From NCBI GenBank assembly GCA_948567375.1, contig OX419756.1, positions 61,048,552 through 61,112,551 of the forward strand: a DNA stretch of 64,000 nt, read 5' to 3'. The notes beneath the pieces were generated by a model. The model saw only the letters and a program-made list of their open reading frames with translations. It searched no databases and was not told the origin of the DNA. Source of the DNA: Lunularia cruciata (lineage: Eukaryota > Streptophyta > Marchantiopsida > Lunulariales > Lunulariaceae). A program made the position numbers and the translations under genes. Positions 9,101 to 17,004 of the stretch are shown here, in pieces. Within the stretch, counting starts at the first letter, position 1, and every line of letters starts with the position of its first letter.

Positions 9101-10982
9101 CTTCTTCAGAATCTGATTCCCAATAATCAGAAGATGGTGTATCTGAAAGTGAAGTGTTGGTGGTGTTAGTCACAGGAACAGTGACTCTATGGTTTGATGG
9201 CCCAATCCTCAAGTACCCTTTGTGCCATCGATCAGTTGTGCGTGCTGCTCTCAACCATGGCCTCCCAAGAAGTAAGTCATAGCTTGAATCCTTCAAGACT
9301 TGGAAAGTCATGAGATTTTGAACTCCCATAACTGAAACTACCACCTTATCCATCACCCCTATTGGTCGAACTTGTTGCTTGTTTGCCATGCTCACCACAA
9401 ATGTTGAAGGTCTTGAGGGTATCATACCCAACTTCTTCATCAACCTTTTTGACATGGCATTTACTACTGATTCTCCATCAACCAATGCATCCTTGATGTT
9501 GTGACCATTCACTCTCACATCAATCTTGGAGGCATATTCACAAGCTTCCCATGGTGCTGGCTTGGCATCCACCACCCCCATTGATACTGGAACTTTTGCC
9601 TTCTTCTTCTTCTTGCTCCTTGTAGAACTCAAACCACCTCTAAGCTCCTTTCTCAAGGTAGGGTTCAAAGCAATTAATTGGCCCACTGTGATGTTAGCCT
9701 TGTGACTACCAACATCCTCCAACACATTGTAGTTCCATTGTTGCTTTGAGATCAAGAAGTCCTCCATCCCCAACTTCTTCCTTGGAGTCTTTGTTGTTGA
9801 TGGTGTTGAAGTGCGAGTGCTCCTAGTAGACATAGGAGTATCCTTGCTTGAAGTAAATCCTTGAGAAGAGTGAACATCCTCTGCAAAATGAGCTCTCTTC
9901 TTCTCTTGTGCCAAAAGCTCCAAATTAAGACTCTTGGAGTTTGAGCACTCTCCCTTCTCATACTTGCTCTCAACCACATCTATGGATGCTATCCCCTTAC
10001 CTTTGTTGGGATTAGGAGCCACTTGGGTTTCACTACCTCCCTCTTTCCCTTTATTGGCTCCCTCATAACCCCTTCCTCCATGGTAAGTGGAATTTGGGCA
10101 ATTCCTTTGGATATGGCCTCTTCCTCCACAACCAAAACAATGTCTATCATTGAAATTGTTGGCTGGTTGGCCTCCTCTATATGGATAGTTTCCATAACTC
10201 CTAGGCCCTCTCTCTACATTCTGATCCACCTCTCTCTTCTCCCATAGTTGCACCACATTGATCTTGAGATCCGCAAGTTGTTCTGTGATGGTTTGGAGTG
10301 GATCTTTTGGTGGAGGTGCAAGAACTGGAGCAACTACTACTTGTGGTGCAACCCTTGTCACCAAAGTATCAGAAGTTACACCATACTTGTAGCCTTGAGG
10401 AGGATGCACAACCTCCTTCACCACCAAATCACTCTCATCCCCTTCCAAACTCTCCTCCATACGAATTGCGATCTTGATAGCTTCAACCTTGGAAGAAGGT
10501 TTCTCATATCTCACCTTGCTTCTAATTTGTGGTCTCAACCCTCCCACAAAATTCTTGGTGAACATGGCCCCTATGCTAATCATTGTAGTCTCCACATCAT
10601 CCCCACCCTTCCTCAACATTATGCAAAATCTGGACCCCAACTTTTCCACTCTTTCCACATAGACCCTCACTTTCTCTCCATCTCCTTGCTTGAGAAATGT
10701 AACCTCACTCATCAATCTCTCATAACTCTCATCAGGAAGAAAGTTCTCAATGAGTGCTGAAGTCAAAGTCTCCCAAGACTCCTCTTCCCCCTCTCTCCTC
10801 TCTCTCTTTTGGTATTCTGACTCATACCATGTAAGTGCTGCATCCTCCAAGAAATCTGGTAATAATGAGGCCCACTCATTCTTCCTCCTCTCATTGTTTC
10901 CTATGCAAGCTCTCTTGAAGTCTCTCACAAAGGCCTCCACATCTTCTCCATCCTTGCCAAAGAAAACCGGAAGTTTCCCCAT
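6156..10982 (-). CDS. Gag-Pol polyprotein of element A (1608 aa, single open frame)
   Basis: ATG at 10982. Order by residue: Gag core about 1-190 (WYESEYQKR near 52); CCHC knuckle CFGCGGRGHIQRNC at 282-295; protease near 499-577 with ALVDGES and LLGRPWL; RT about 737-911 with FIDD at 891-894; RNase H about 1030-1155 (TDAS at 1041, TDH at 1108); integrase with the His pair at 1252/1260 and CHVC at 1291-1294; core D1322, N1382, E1418; GPF at 1571. No chromodomain. Such a polyprotein packages RNA, copies it and inserts the DNA. Two oddities: the second catalytic integrase Asp is Asn (codon 6837-6839, AAT; B has GAT), and the protease box is DGE where B has DGG. An intact frame in which integrase is probably inactive. 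Acidic linker 612-652 separates protease and RT. Confidence 0.95.
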   Translation of the reverse strand: MGKLPVFFGKDGEDVEAFVRDFKRACIGNNERRKNEWASLLPDFLEDAALTWYESEYQKRERREGEEESWETLTSALIENFLPDESYERLMSEVTFLKQGDGEKVRVYVERVEKLGSRFCIMLRKGGDDVETTMISIGAMFTKNFVGGLRPQIRSKVRYEKPSSKVEAIKIAIRMEESLEGDESDLVVKEVVHPPQGYKYGVTSDTLVTRVAPQVVVAPVLAPPPKDPLQTITEQLADLKINVVQLWEKREVDQNVERGPRSYGNYPYRGGQPANNFNDRHCFGCGGRGHIQRNCPNSTYHGGRGYEGANKGKEGGSETQVAPNPNKGKGIASIDVVESKYEKGECSNSKSLNLELLAQEKKRAHFAEDVHSSQGFTSSKDTPMSTRSTRTSTPSTTKTPRKKLGMEDFLISKQQWNYNVLEDVGSHKANITVGQLIALNPTLRKELRGGLSSTRSKKKKKAKVPVSMGVVDAKPAPWEACEYASKIDVRVNGHNIKDALVDGESVVNAMSKRLMKKLGMIPSRPSTFVVSMANKQQVRPIGVMDKVVVSVMGVQNLMTFQVLKDSSYDLLLGRPWLRAARTTDRWHKGYLRIGPSNHRVTVPVTNTTNTSLSDTPSSDYWESDSEEGASGVDTSMEEETSTEEDESESDSDVYPLCAMDFAPKPEVLKDPDKSPLTLEEVERRLSTLKYGPNVTKEEKVKFEEIFRKFIHVFAFSYKDLKEVTLEEHKIEVESHARPIRQKQHRISPPISLVVKEEIDKLKEAGFIFEVENSEWVSPIVIVKKKNGKLRVCVDYKKLNAVTKKDYYPLPFIDEILEEVAGHERYSFGDGYSGYNQIKIAPEHQQLTTFTTPWGTYAFKVMPFGLCNTPATFQWFMNKVFEPFIGKFVRDFIDDFCVYGSKEEHFEHLIKVLQRLDEANASLNPKKCIFGCEEGLLLGHIISKDGIAVDLEKVRKISDLPFPSSLTKLRRFLGMVGYYRRFIFSFSNKAYALTIYMKKGVDYMVILEDKEALKAFEELKQSLVVAPILAKPDWSKPFILYTDASNVAIGCTLSQLDQDGHDHPIAYASRQMVSAEKNYYVTEREGLAVIFGLKKFRHYLIGGKATIVTDHKALKYIFNKPNVEERLARWMILLSEYDYTIEDRPGKKHANADLLSRAYDHDGDEPVDDSFPDEELMTISVTQEVPMEYNEIVDFVTKGNYPEGMHARERKALATRSRPYTMVEDILFHQGADGLLRRAVGKEESILLIKEFHEGLVCGGHFAGKVTAFKILDAGYHWRGIFKDCLDYCKTCHVCQAFARKSTSTPPLRSIPLLGPFEKWAIDFVGPLNRTPRNNRYIVVVTDYLTKWVEARPLRDKNEDEVGRFLYERIITRFGCPLELVSNRGGEFTGSITTAMLRHFSITHRVTTSYKPNSNGLAERTNQTLCMMLAKDAEMEGAKHHWDKRIHAVLWEYRTTMKTSTGYSPFQLLYGIESTLPIHFDLPTFQSIHRRLKKAQGSDAEKSRKDQLMELEEARAVAMVRVEQAQRKQKESYDKRQGKKKVEPFKEGDWVMLFDSIRFKRVQKKFLPKYFGPFIVEKVWGNYTYDLKELGGRYFDRINHDKLKMYHRR

Positions 10983-11219
10983 CTTAACCCCTCACTATCT
11001 TTCTTTTCTCTCAAAACTTTTTTTTTCTCTTTTCTTTTCTCTCACTCTATTACTAATAGAGTATATACATGACTAACACCATCTAAGAATAATTCACTCC
11101 AAGGAACACAAAAGGTTCAGGTTGCTCCAAGATTTCTATAGCAACATCAAATCCTAGAGTGCATATTAATCTAACTCTCATGGATAGTTTATCCATAAGT
11201 TGAAAGATTATCTCCATCA

Positions 11220-11890
11220 CTAATCTTGAGAACTAGCTGATGAAGATGGTAGTATTTCTGTAGCTGTACTAAGGCTCTCTCCAAGATCCTTCACCAAAGT
11301 TTCCAAAAGTGCTTTTACTCCACTACACTCATGTCCTTTTGGAAGTCCTTCAACTCCACAGACCTCACACAACTCCTTGGTCTTAGATCTTCTCCCTCCC
11401 AATCTTGGTGAAGAAGGTCCAACATGCAAACCCAAGTCAAGTAAGCCTCTCCTTTCCCTCAATCTCTTGCTCTCAAAGGTCAATGGACATGAACTTGCCT
11501 TATGTCCCTTCTCTCCACATAGAAAGCACTTAGACTCACTCTTTCCTCCAAGTGGTGTAGGTTTTTGGATCCTCTCAACACTCTCTTCAAATTCTATTGT
11601 AAACTCTCTTTTCCTCAAATCCACCCCTACAATCACCTCAAACGCTTGTGGAACCTTGCATAATCTCAATTTCCACTCTTGATGACCCTCCATGTTCCCC
11701 AAGATGAATCTAAACACTCAAACATGCTTTTTGTTGATCTCAAACTTCTCATGCATGAGATCTCCACTCTGCAGAATTGACCCTTCCTCACAATGTCACT
11801 CAAATCTCCCAACCAATATGTCACAGTCCTTTGAAATTTTCCACACTTGATCACAACTCCAGGGTGTCTGTCCCTGCAAAATTTCAGATC
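11220..11890 (-). pseudogene. Extra zinc-knuckle ORF (ORF1) of element A, frameshifted
   Basis: Lies between the 5' LTR and gag on the same strand as gag. The 3' frame 11220-11717 (165 codons) has a CCHC knuckle CFLCGEKGHKASSC and, 45 or so residues on, a second Cys/His cluster CEVCGVEGLPKGHEC. The 5' part reads in another frame (11666-11854). Compared with B, A has two extra bases near 11670-11700, which break the frame. Upstream sequence stays open to about 11890, so the true start is not settled. Position resembles ORF1 of Ogre-type elements, whose function is unknown; nucleic-acid binding is inferred from the knuckle. Confidence 0.75.
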
Positions 11891-12341
11891 TTTTCATTGA
11901 GCCATTTGGCCTAGACACCTTTCTATTCAGCACCCATATTTCAGATTTGGTCTGAAAACCACCCCCTTCAGTTCAAAAACTCATAACGCCCTGCGCAAGA
12001 ACGATCTCTCTCTAATTTTTGTGACAGCAGGTAGGATACAATGCACTGAATTTTCTTGGAAATTTTTAGTACAATTCACTGAAAATTGAAGAAATGGCAG
12101 ACTCTATACAATTTTCTAGAGAGCATGCAGTTGCGGGAGCACTTTACCCTATCAACTTTCAAAAATTCTAGCCCAGTGCGCATAGAAGCTCTCACAATAA
12201 TTTCAAGTGTGCTAACTGAAAGATAACCCAAGCTATCATGTGTAGAAATCTTTAGTCCAGATCTCAAACTTGAGATTTTGCCCAAAATCACCTTAATCCC
12301 CAAAATCTGCAATCCACCTCACACAATCTCTCCAATTCCTC

Positions 12342-12512
12342 TCATGTGTACAAGATGTACAAAATCACCTCAAAGACATCATAATGAACTACAGGGTATA
12401 CAAATGGATCTTGGTTCTCTAACATAAGTTCAGCCCTCTCCTCTCCTAATGTTCTCTCCAAGTGAGCTCTCATAGCCTCCTTCTGCCTAATGTAGAATTG
12501 GATGCGGAACAT
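12342..12512 (-). CDS. Small leader ORF conserved in A and B (56 aa)
   Basis: ATG at 12512, 19 bases after the PBS; 56 codons starting MFRIQFYIRQKEAMRAHLE. B has the same frame, start and stop at 15479-15649, with only a few replacements (I/V, P/L, V/L). Charged and helical in look, no known domain. Could be a translated leader peptide, the start of a once longer ORF1, or chance conservation between close relatives. A following conserved short frame (12076-12312; B 15688-15915) is even less certain. Confidence 0.4.
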   Translation of the reverse strand: MFRIQFYIRQKEAMRAHLERTLGEERAELMLENQDPFVYPVVHYDVFEVILYILYT

Positions 12513-12530
12513 TATCTTGCCTTCTAGAGA

Positions 12531-12549
12531 GGTCCCGGCAACGGAACCA
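12531..12549 (-). other. Primer binding site of element A
   Basis: Minus strand TGGTTCCGTTGCCGGGACC, four bases inside the 5' LTR end. It begins with TGG as expected for pairing with a tRNA CCA end and contains the GTTGCCGGG block seen in Tat/Athila elements. B has the same site with one change. The exact tRNA is not assigned. Confidence 0.7.
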
Positions 12550-12553
12550 AAAA

Positions 12554-13232
12554 TGTGAGCCGGCCTGTCTCTCACTCAGGATGAACCTCTGATGGCTATT
12601 ATGGTAGCGCACCATGGACTAAGAAGGCAAGGAACCCCAACTCCATCATACTCCTCCAAGGCTAACACTCCAAGACTCAAGACATTGCTCACTAGAGAAC
12701 TCAATGAGAGAGAGATAGTTGCAAATGAAAGGATGATGAGTAACTCCTCACCCCTTGTTTATATACTTGTGAAATAGTTACGTACCAAAGTTAATAATTA
12801 CCGTAGTAACTCAAGTTACTAGACTAAAAGTCCAATAAAGTCAAAAAGTAGAAAGGAATATCCATTCACATGGGCATATTCCCCTTATCTTGACCCAACC
12901 ACTAAAGCAAGGATTCCTTCACATGGGCTATCCTTGGACTAAAGAAGAATCCAAAACAAAAAGGCTTGCGGGCCCAAGAGTTCTCAACTCTTTCCCCAAA
13001 GCCAAACACCTAGGAATAATACCAAGTCAACACACTAAAATCCAAAATAGTGATGCTCATCTTTTCTACTTCCTCTAAAGTAAGGTCTCATCTATCTTAG
13101 CTATGACTAACTTTAGCTAACCATGACTAATATAGAACCATCCTTTATCTCTATATAAATAATATCTCTTAAGTACTTGTAATACCAAGCTAAATATCAC
13201 AATACCACACACATGCACAAATGGGTGTTACA
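12554..13232 (-). repeat. 5' LTR of element A
   Basis: 679 bp, starting TGTAACACCC and ending GGCTCACA in element orientation. About nine substitutions and one single-base indel separate it from the left LTR. Confidence 0.95.
12757..12766 (-). promoter_or_regulatory. TATA box of the A 5' LTR
   Basis: Minus strand GTATATAAAC, about two-thirds of the way into the LTR, the expected U3/R position. The same box is kept in the other A-family LTRs (5631-5640, B 15225-15234). Confidence 0.6.
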
Positions 13233-14327
13233 GCTCTGCCAAGCCAAGGCTCACAATCGAGGTCAAACAGTTCAGGTCCATAGCCTGACCTAACACTTGA
13301 TGCCTGGATGCCTCTGACATTGTTGGAACAGTGGTAATACCGGTGCAAAAACCCATCGCCCGCTCTCTCTCATCAGCGTTGGGCTCCACCAACTACTGTA
13401 ATTGTGAGTCCCAAACAAGTCCAAGTCCTCCCTCTCAAAAAGCATGAGAACCTGGGAAACTCATGAGTGTGGGAAATGCAGCTCTAGGCTGTCCAACTAG
13501 GTTCACCACTGCCATAGGTGACCTATCAGCCACAACCATTGTCTGAGATTGACGCCCAACATCCAAGATATCATCACCAAGGATGTGGTCAAGTCATTGC
13601 ATCCCATCATAAGCGCATTGTAGAACCTCTCTGGGTAAGAGGTTTGTCCACCAAAGACAAAGACGATGAGCCCGTGATCCCACTCTAGCTGCATCTAACA
13701 ATACAGCAGGTCCCATCCAAGAATGGACCTGATGTGTACTCGCCACCACTCTAGTGTGAGAATCACCCATCAAAGGAACATTCTCCAAAAGGTAAGCTGG
13801 AGAAACAGACTAATGAACATGGAGATGTCGTACTATCCGTAACATCTCCCAAAACACACAAGAACAAGGATCTTGAAGACCCAAACCATGGCCCGCACGT
13901 GTATGTTCCTAACATGGCCATCCAGAAATCACCAAGTGAATAGGCCCATGTCTCTCTAGATCATGCACCCCCAGTTAGGAAATGTCTCCTGGTAGGGCCT
14001 TCTGGTAACCTCTGACTGCTGACATTGGTAATAACTCCGATAGGCCAAGTGTGCCATATGATGTAGAGAGACTCGCCTAGCAGTCTCATCTCTCTCTACA
14101 TACAAGTACCTCTATACTTGTATACCTGCCTGTAACACTGCAGCTAGTCCGATGTTGATCCCACCAAACAACTCCAATAGGCATATCCCCTCTAATGGAA
14201 ACTGCCAAGCAATGAGTGTGGTATCCAAAGCTGTCCAAGCAATCGCCTCTGGAGGCTCATCCTCACACTCATCTCTTGATGGTACAAAGGCTCCACTCCA
14301 AGCCTGCTGCACCAATTGATCTGCATG
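13233..14327 (-). pseudogene. C5 cytosine DNA methyltransferase domain of element C1
   Basis: Minus-strand domain of about 310 codons with the C5-methyltransferase motifs in canonical order. Motif I LELFGGINIGLAAVLQAG (14118-14180) binds S-adenosylmethionine. The next strand has YVERDETARRV (about 14040-14105). Motif IV is GWPC with the catalytic Cys codon at 13912-13914. Motif VI LLENV is at 13777-13791. Motif VIII-like VGSRAHRL with WWTNL follows near 13640-13690. The tail has DEREXAMGF and LGQAMDLN (13260-13385), as in motifs IX-X. Stops lie at 14112, 13909 (right after the catalytic Cys), 13810, 13594, 13435 and 13393, and a frameshift falls between 14112 and 13985. The sequence before it (14201-14327) links to the protease-like part. 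It would methylate cytosine in DNA in the nucleus. The order motif I to X is unlike rearranged DRM enzymes; ENV-x-x-MG and HR-x-x-x-W look closer to DNMT3-type domains. Confidence 0.9.
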
Positions 14328-14747
14328 CTACTGCAATGCCTCCTCTGAACTGCACAATGGAACATCCAAAGTGGATGGAACAATCCCACTTGTACTCCAA
14401 AGCCGAGTGATCTCCTTTGGTATTGGAGTATCCTCTACATGGGCGTTCCCTTCCAACAAGTCACCAGGCCAAGTAACTGCACCACGGAAAGCTAAAATTG
14501 ATGCTGCCATGGTCCCGGACTGTAGTGAGCCAAGACTGCCACTTCTGAAGCGTATTGGTAGGCAACATACCTGTCCCTCACCAGACTGCCAACCAGGTCT
14601 ATAAGAGGTTGTCTCCTCCCAATAGTCAATGCTTAAACCCATGGGGTATAACACTACACCCCCAACTAGCACATCATATGACTCAACTATTGTCGCAATA
14701 GCTTGAGCTCTCACCGCCGAGCTATCAGTCGGATGACCAGGCTAAAC
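14328..14747 (-). pseudogene. C1 protease-like region upstream of the methyltransferase
   Basis: Open frame 14328-14714 (128 codons), open further to about 14740. It has YDVLVGGVVLYPMG, which resembles the YDVLLG-x-x-x-L block near the C-terminus of retropepsins, followed by DYWEE and YRPGWQ. The catalytic Asp box would lie upstream and is lost at the junction with B. In the same frame as motif I of the methyltransferase, so the two belong to one polyprotein. The protease call rests on one motif. Confidence 0.5.
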
Positions 14748-15437
14748 TATAACACCCATTTGTGCATGTGTGTGGTATTGTGATATTTAGCTTAGTATTA
14801 CAAGTACTTAAGAGATATTATTTATAGAGATAAAGGATGGTTCTATATTAGTCATGGTTAGCTAGAGTTAGTCATAGCTAAGATAGAGGGGACTTTACTT
14901 TAGAGGAAGTAGAAAAGATGAGCACCACTATTTTGGATTTTAGTGTGTTGACTTGGTATTATTCCTAGGTGTTTGGCTTTGAGGAAAGAGTTGAGAACTC
15001 TTGGGCCCGCAAGCCTTTTTGTTTTGGATTCTTCTTTAGTCCAAGGATAGCCCATGTGAAGGAATCCTTGACTTAGTGGTTGGGTCAAGATAAGACCACA
15101 TGCTTAGGGGAATATGCTCATGTGAATGGATATTCCTTTCTATTTTTTGACTTTACTTGACTTTTAGTCTAGTAACTTGAGTTACTACGGTAATTAGTAA
15201 CTTTGGTACATAACTATTTCACAAGTATATAAATAAGGGGTGAGGAGGTACTCATCATCCTTTCATTTGCAACTATCTCTCTCTCATTGAGTTCTCTAGT
15301 GAGCAATGTCTTGAGTCTTGGAGTGTTAGCCTTGGAGGAGTATGATGGAGTTGGGGTTCCTTGCCTTCTTAGTCCATGGTGCGCTACCATAATAGCCATC
15401 AGAGGTTCATCTTGAGTGAGAGACAGGCCGGCTCACA
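14748..15437 (+). repeat. 5' LTR of element B
   Basis: 690 bp ending GGCCGGCTCACA. TATA-like GTATATAAAT at 15225-15234. Confidence 0.9.
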
Positions 15438-15441
15438 TTTT

Positions 15442-15460
15442 TGGTTCCGTTGCCGAGACC
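15442..15460 (+). other. Primer binding site of element B
   Basis: TGGTTCCGTTGCCGAGACC, one change from the A site, four bases after the LTR. Confidence 0.65.
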
Positions 15461-15478
15461 TCTCTAGAAGGCAAGATA

Positions 15479-15649
15479 ATGTTCCGTGTTCAATTCTACA
15501 TTAGGCAGAAGGAGGCTATGAGAGCTCACTTGGAGAGAACATTAGGAGAGGAGAGGGCTGAACTTATGTTAGAGAACCAAGATCCATTTGTATACCTTGT
15601 ACTTCATTATGATGTCTTTGAGGTGATTTTGTACATCTTGTACACATGA
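15479..15649 (+). CDS. Small leader ORF of B (56 aa)
   Basis: Counterpart of the A leader ORF at 12342-12512, same start context and stop. Its survival with only a few replacements in a copy full of stops elsewhere is the only hint that it was coding. No domain recognised. Confidence 0.35.
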   Translation: MFRVQFYIRQKEAMRAHLERTLGEERAELMLENQDPFVYLVLHYDVFEVILYILYT

Positions 15650-16179
15650 GAGGAATTGGAGAGATTGTGTGAGGTGGATTGTAGATTTTGGGGATTAAGG
15701 TGATTTTGGGCAAAATCTCAAGTTTGAGATCTGGACTTGAGATTTCTACACATGATAGCTTGGGTTATCTTTCAGTTAGCACACTTAAAATTATTGTGAG
15801 AGCTTCTATGCGCATTGGGCTAGAATTTTTGAAAGTTGATAGGGTAAAGTGCTCCCACAATTGCATGCTCTTTGGAAAATTGTATAGAGTCTGCCATTTC
15901 TTCAATTTTCAGTGAATTGTCCTGAAACTTTCCAAAAAGCTTCAGTGCATTGTATCCTACCTACTGCTACAAAGAATTAGAGAGAGATTGTTCTTGCACA
16001 GGGAGTAATGAGTTTTTGAACTGAAGGGGGTGGTTTTCAGACCAAATCTGAAATATGGGTGCTGAATAGAAAGGTGTCTAGGCCAAATGGCTCCATGAAA
16101 AGATCTGAAATTTTTCAAGGAGGGACGCCCTAGAGTTGTGATCAAGTGTGGAAAGTTTCAGAGGACTATGACATAGTGG

Positions 16180-16770
16180 TTGGGAGATTTGAGTGACATT
16201 GTGAGGAAGGGTCAATTTTGCAGAGTGGAGATCTCATGCATGAGGAGTTTGAGATCAACAAAAAGCATGTTTGAGTGTTTAGATTCATCTTGGGAACATA
16301 GAGGGTCATCAAGAGTGGAATTGAGATTATGCAAGGTTCCCCAAGGGTTTGAGGTGATTGTAAGGGTGGATTTGAGGAAAAGAGAGTTTACAATAGAATT
16401 TAAAGAGAGTGTTGAGAGGATTCAAAAACCTACACCACTTGGAGGAAAGAGTGAGTCTAAGTGCTTTCTATGTGGAGAGAAGGGACATAAGGCAAGTTCA
16501 TGTCCAGTGACCTTTGAGAGCAAGAGATTGAGGGAAAGGAGAGGCTTACTTGACTTGGGTTTGCATGTTGGACCTTCTTCACCAAGATTAGGAGGGAGAA
16601 GATCTAAGACCAAGGAGTTATGTGAGGTTTGTGGAGTGGAAGGATTTCCAAAAGGACATGAGTGTAGTGGAGTAAAAGTACTTTTGGAGACTTTGGTGAA
16701 GGATCTTGGAGAGAGCCTTAGTACAGCTACAGAAATACTATCACCTTCATCAGCTAGTTCTCAAGATTAA
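16180..16770 (+). CDS. Zinc-knuckle ORF1 of B, still open
   Basis: 196-codon open frame between 5' LTR and gag, in the same order as in A. It has the CCHC knuckle CFLCGEKGHKASSC and the second cluster CEVCGVEGFPKGHEC, ending in a Ser-rich tail. The frame begins after an in-frame TAG at 16174-16176, where A has a Tyr codon, so the N-terminus is probably truncated here. An in-frame ATG lies just before that stop. The first in-frame start after it is non-ATG. A possible RNA- or DNA-binding accessory protein; function unknown. Confidence 0.65.
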   Translation: MGDLSDIVRKGQFCRVEISCMRSLRSTKSMFECLDSSWEHRGSSRVELRLCKVPQGFEVIVRVDLRKREFTIEFKESVERIQKPTPLGGKSESKCFLCGEKGHKASSCPVTFESKRLRERRGLLDLGLHVGPSSPRLGGRRSKTKELCEVCGVEGFPKGHECSGVKVLLETLVKDLGESLSTATEILSPSSASSQD

Positions 16771-17004
16771 TGATGGAGATAATCTTTCAACTTATGGATA
16801 AACTATCCATGAGAGTTAGATTAATATGCACTCTAGGATTTGATGTTGCTATAGAAATCTTGGAGCAACTTGAACCTTTTGTTTTCCCTAGAGTGGATTA
16901 TTATCAGATGGTGTTAGGCATGTATATACTTTATTAGTAATAGAGTGAGAGAAAAGAAAAGAGAAAAAAAATTTTGAGAGAAAGAAAGATAGTGAGGGGT
17001 TAAG

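Larger units (their letters stand above)
5428..13232 (-). mobile_element. Element A: near-complete Tat-like Ty3/gypsy retrotransposon
   Basis: Minus-strand element with both LTRs (5428-6107 and 12554-13232), primer binding site, small leader ORF, extra zinc-knuckle ORF, a full-length gag-pol ORF and polypurine tract. GCTC flanks both ends (5424-5427 and 13233-13236). By eye the LTRs differ at about ten positions in ~680 bp, so the insertion is young compared with B, D and C. It sits in C1 between its methyltransferase and RT parts. The presence of an extra ORF before gag, a GTTGCCGGG-type PBS, and no chromodomain point to the Tat/Ogre-Athila side of Ty3/gypsy. Leader bases 11890-12341 hold only a short conserved frame (12076-12312) of doubtful meaning. 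Confidence 0.95.
1160..14747 (-). mobile_element. Element C1: Ty3/gypsy LTR retrotransposon with DNA methyltransferase and PHD finger, split by element A
   Basis: Minus-strand gypsy-type element in two blocks, 1160-5427 and 13233-14747, separated by the insertion of A. Read 5' to 3' on the minus strand the domains are: protease-like end (14747-14328), C5 DNA methyltransferase (14200-13240), linker (5427-4991), RT (4990-3991), RNase H (3990-3640), integrase (3409-2584), PHD finger (2325-1990), polypurine tract, 3' LTR (1820-1160). The gag and 5' LTR are missing: at 14747 the element stops against the LTR of B. The insertion of A is clean: GCTC stands on both sides of it, and the protein reading continues across the two flanks when one copy is discounted. 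Many stops, a frameshift and a damaged RT motif show the copy is dead. Confidence 0.88.

Noticed and set aside
13233-14327. Host DNA methyltransferase gene hit by transposons
   Set aside because: It is flanked in frame by a protease-like part and, across A, by gypsy RT on the same strand, with no introns visible; it reads as part of the C1 polyprotein.
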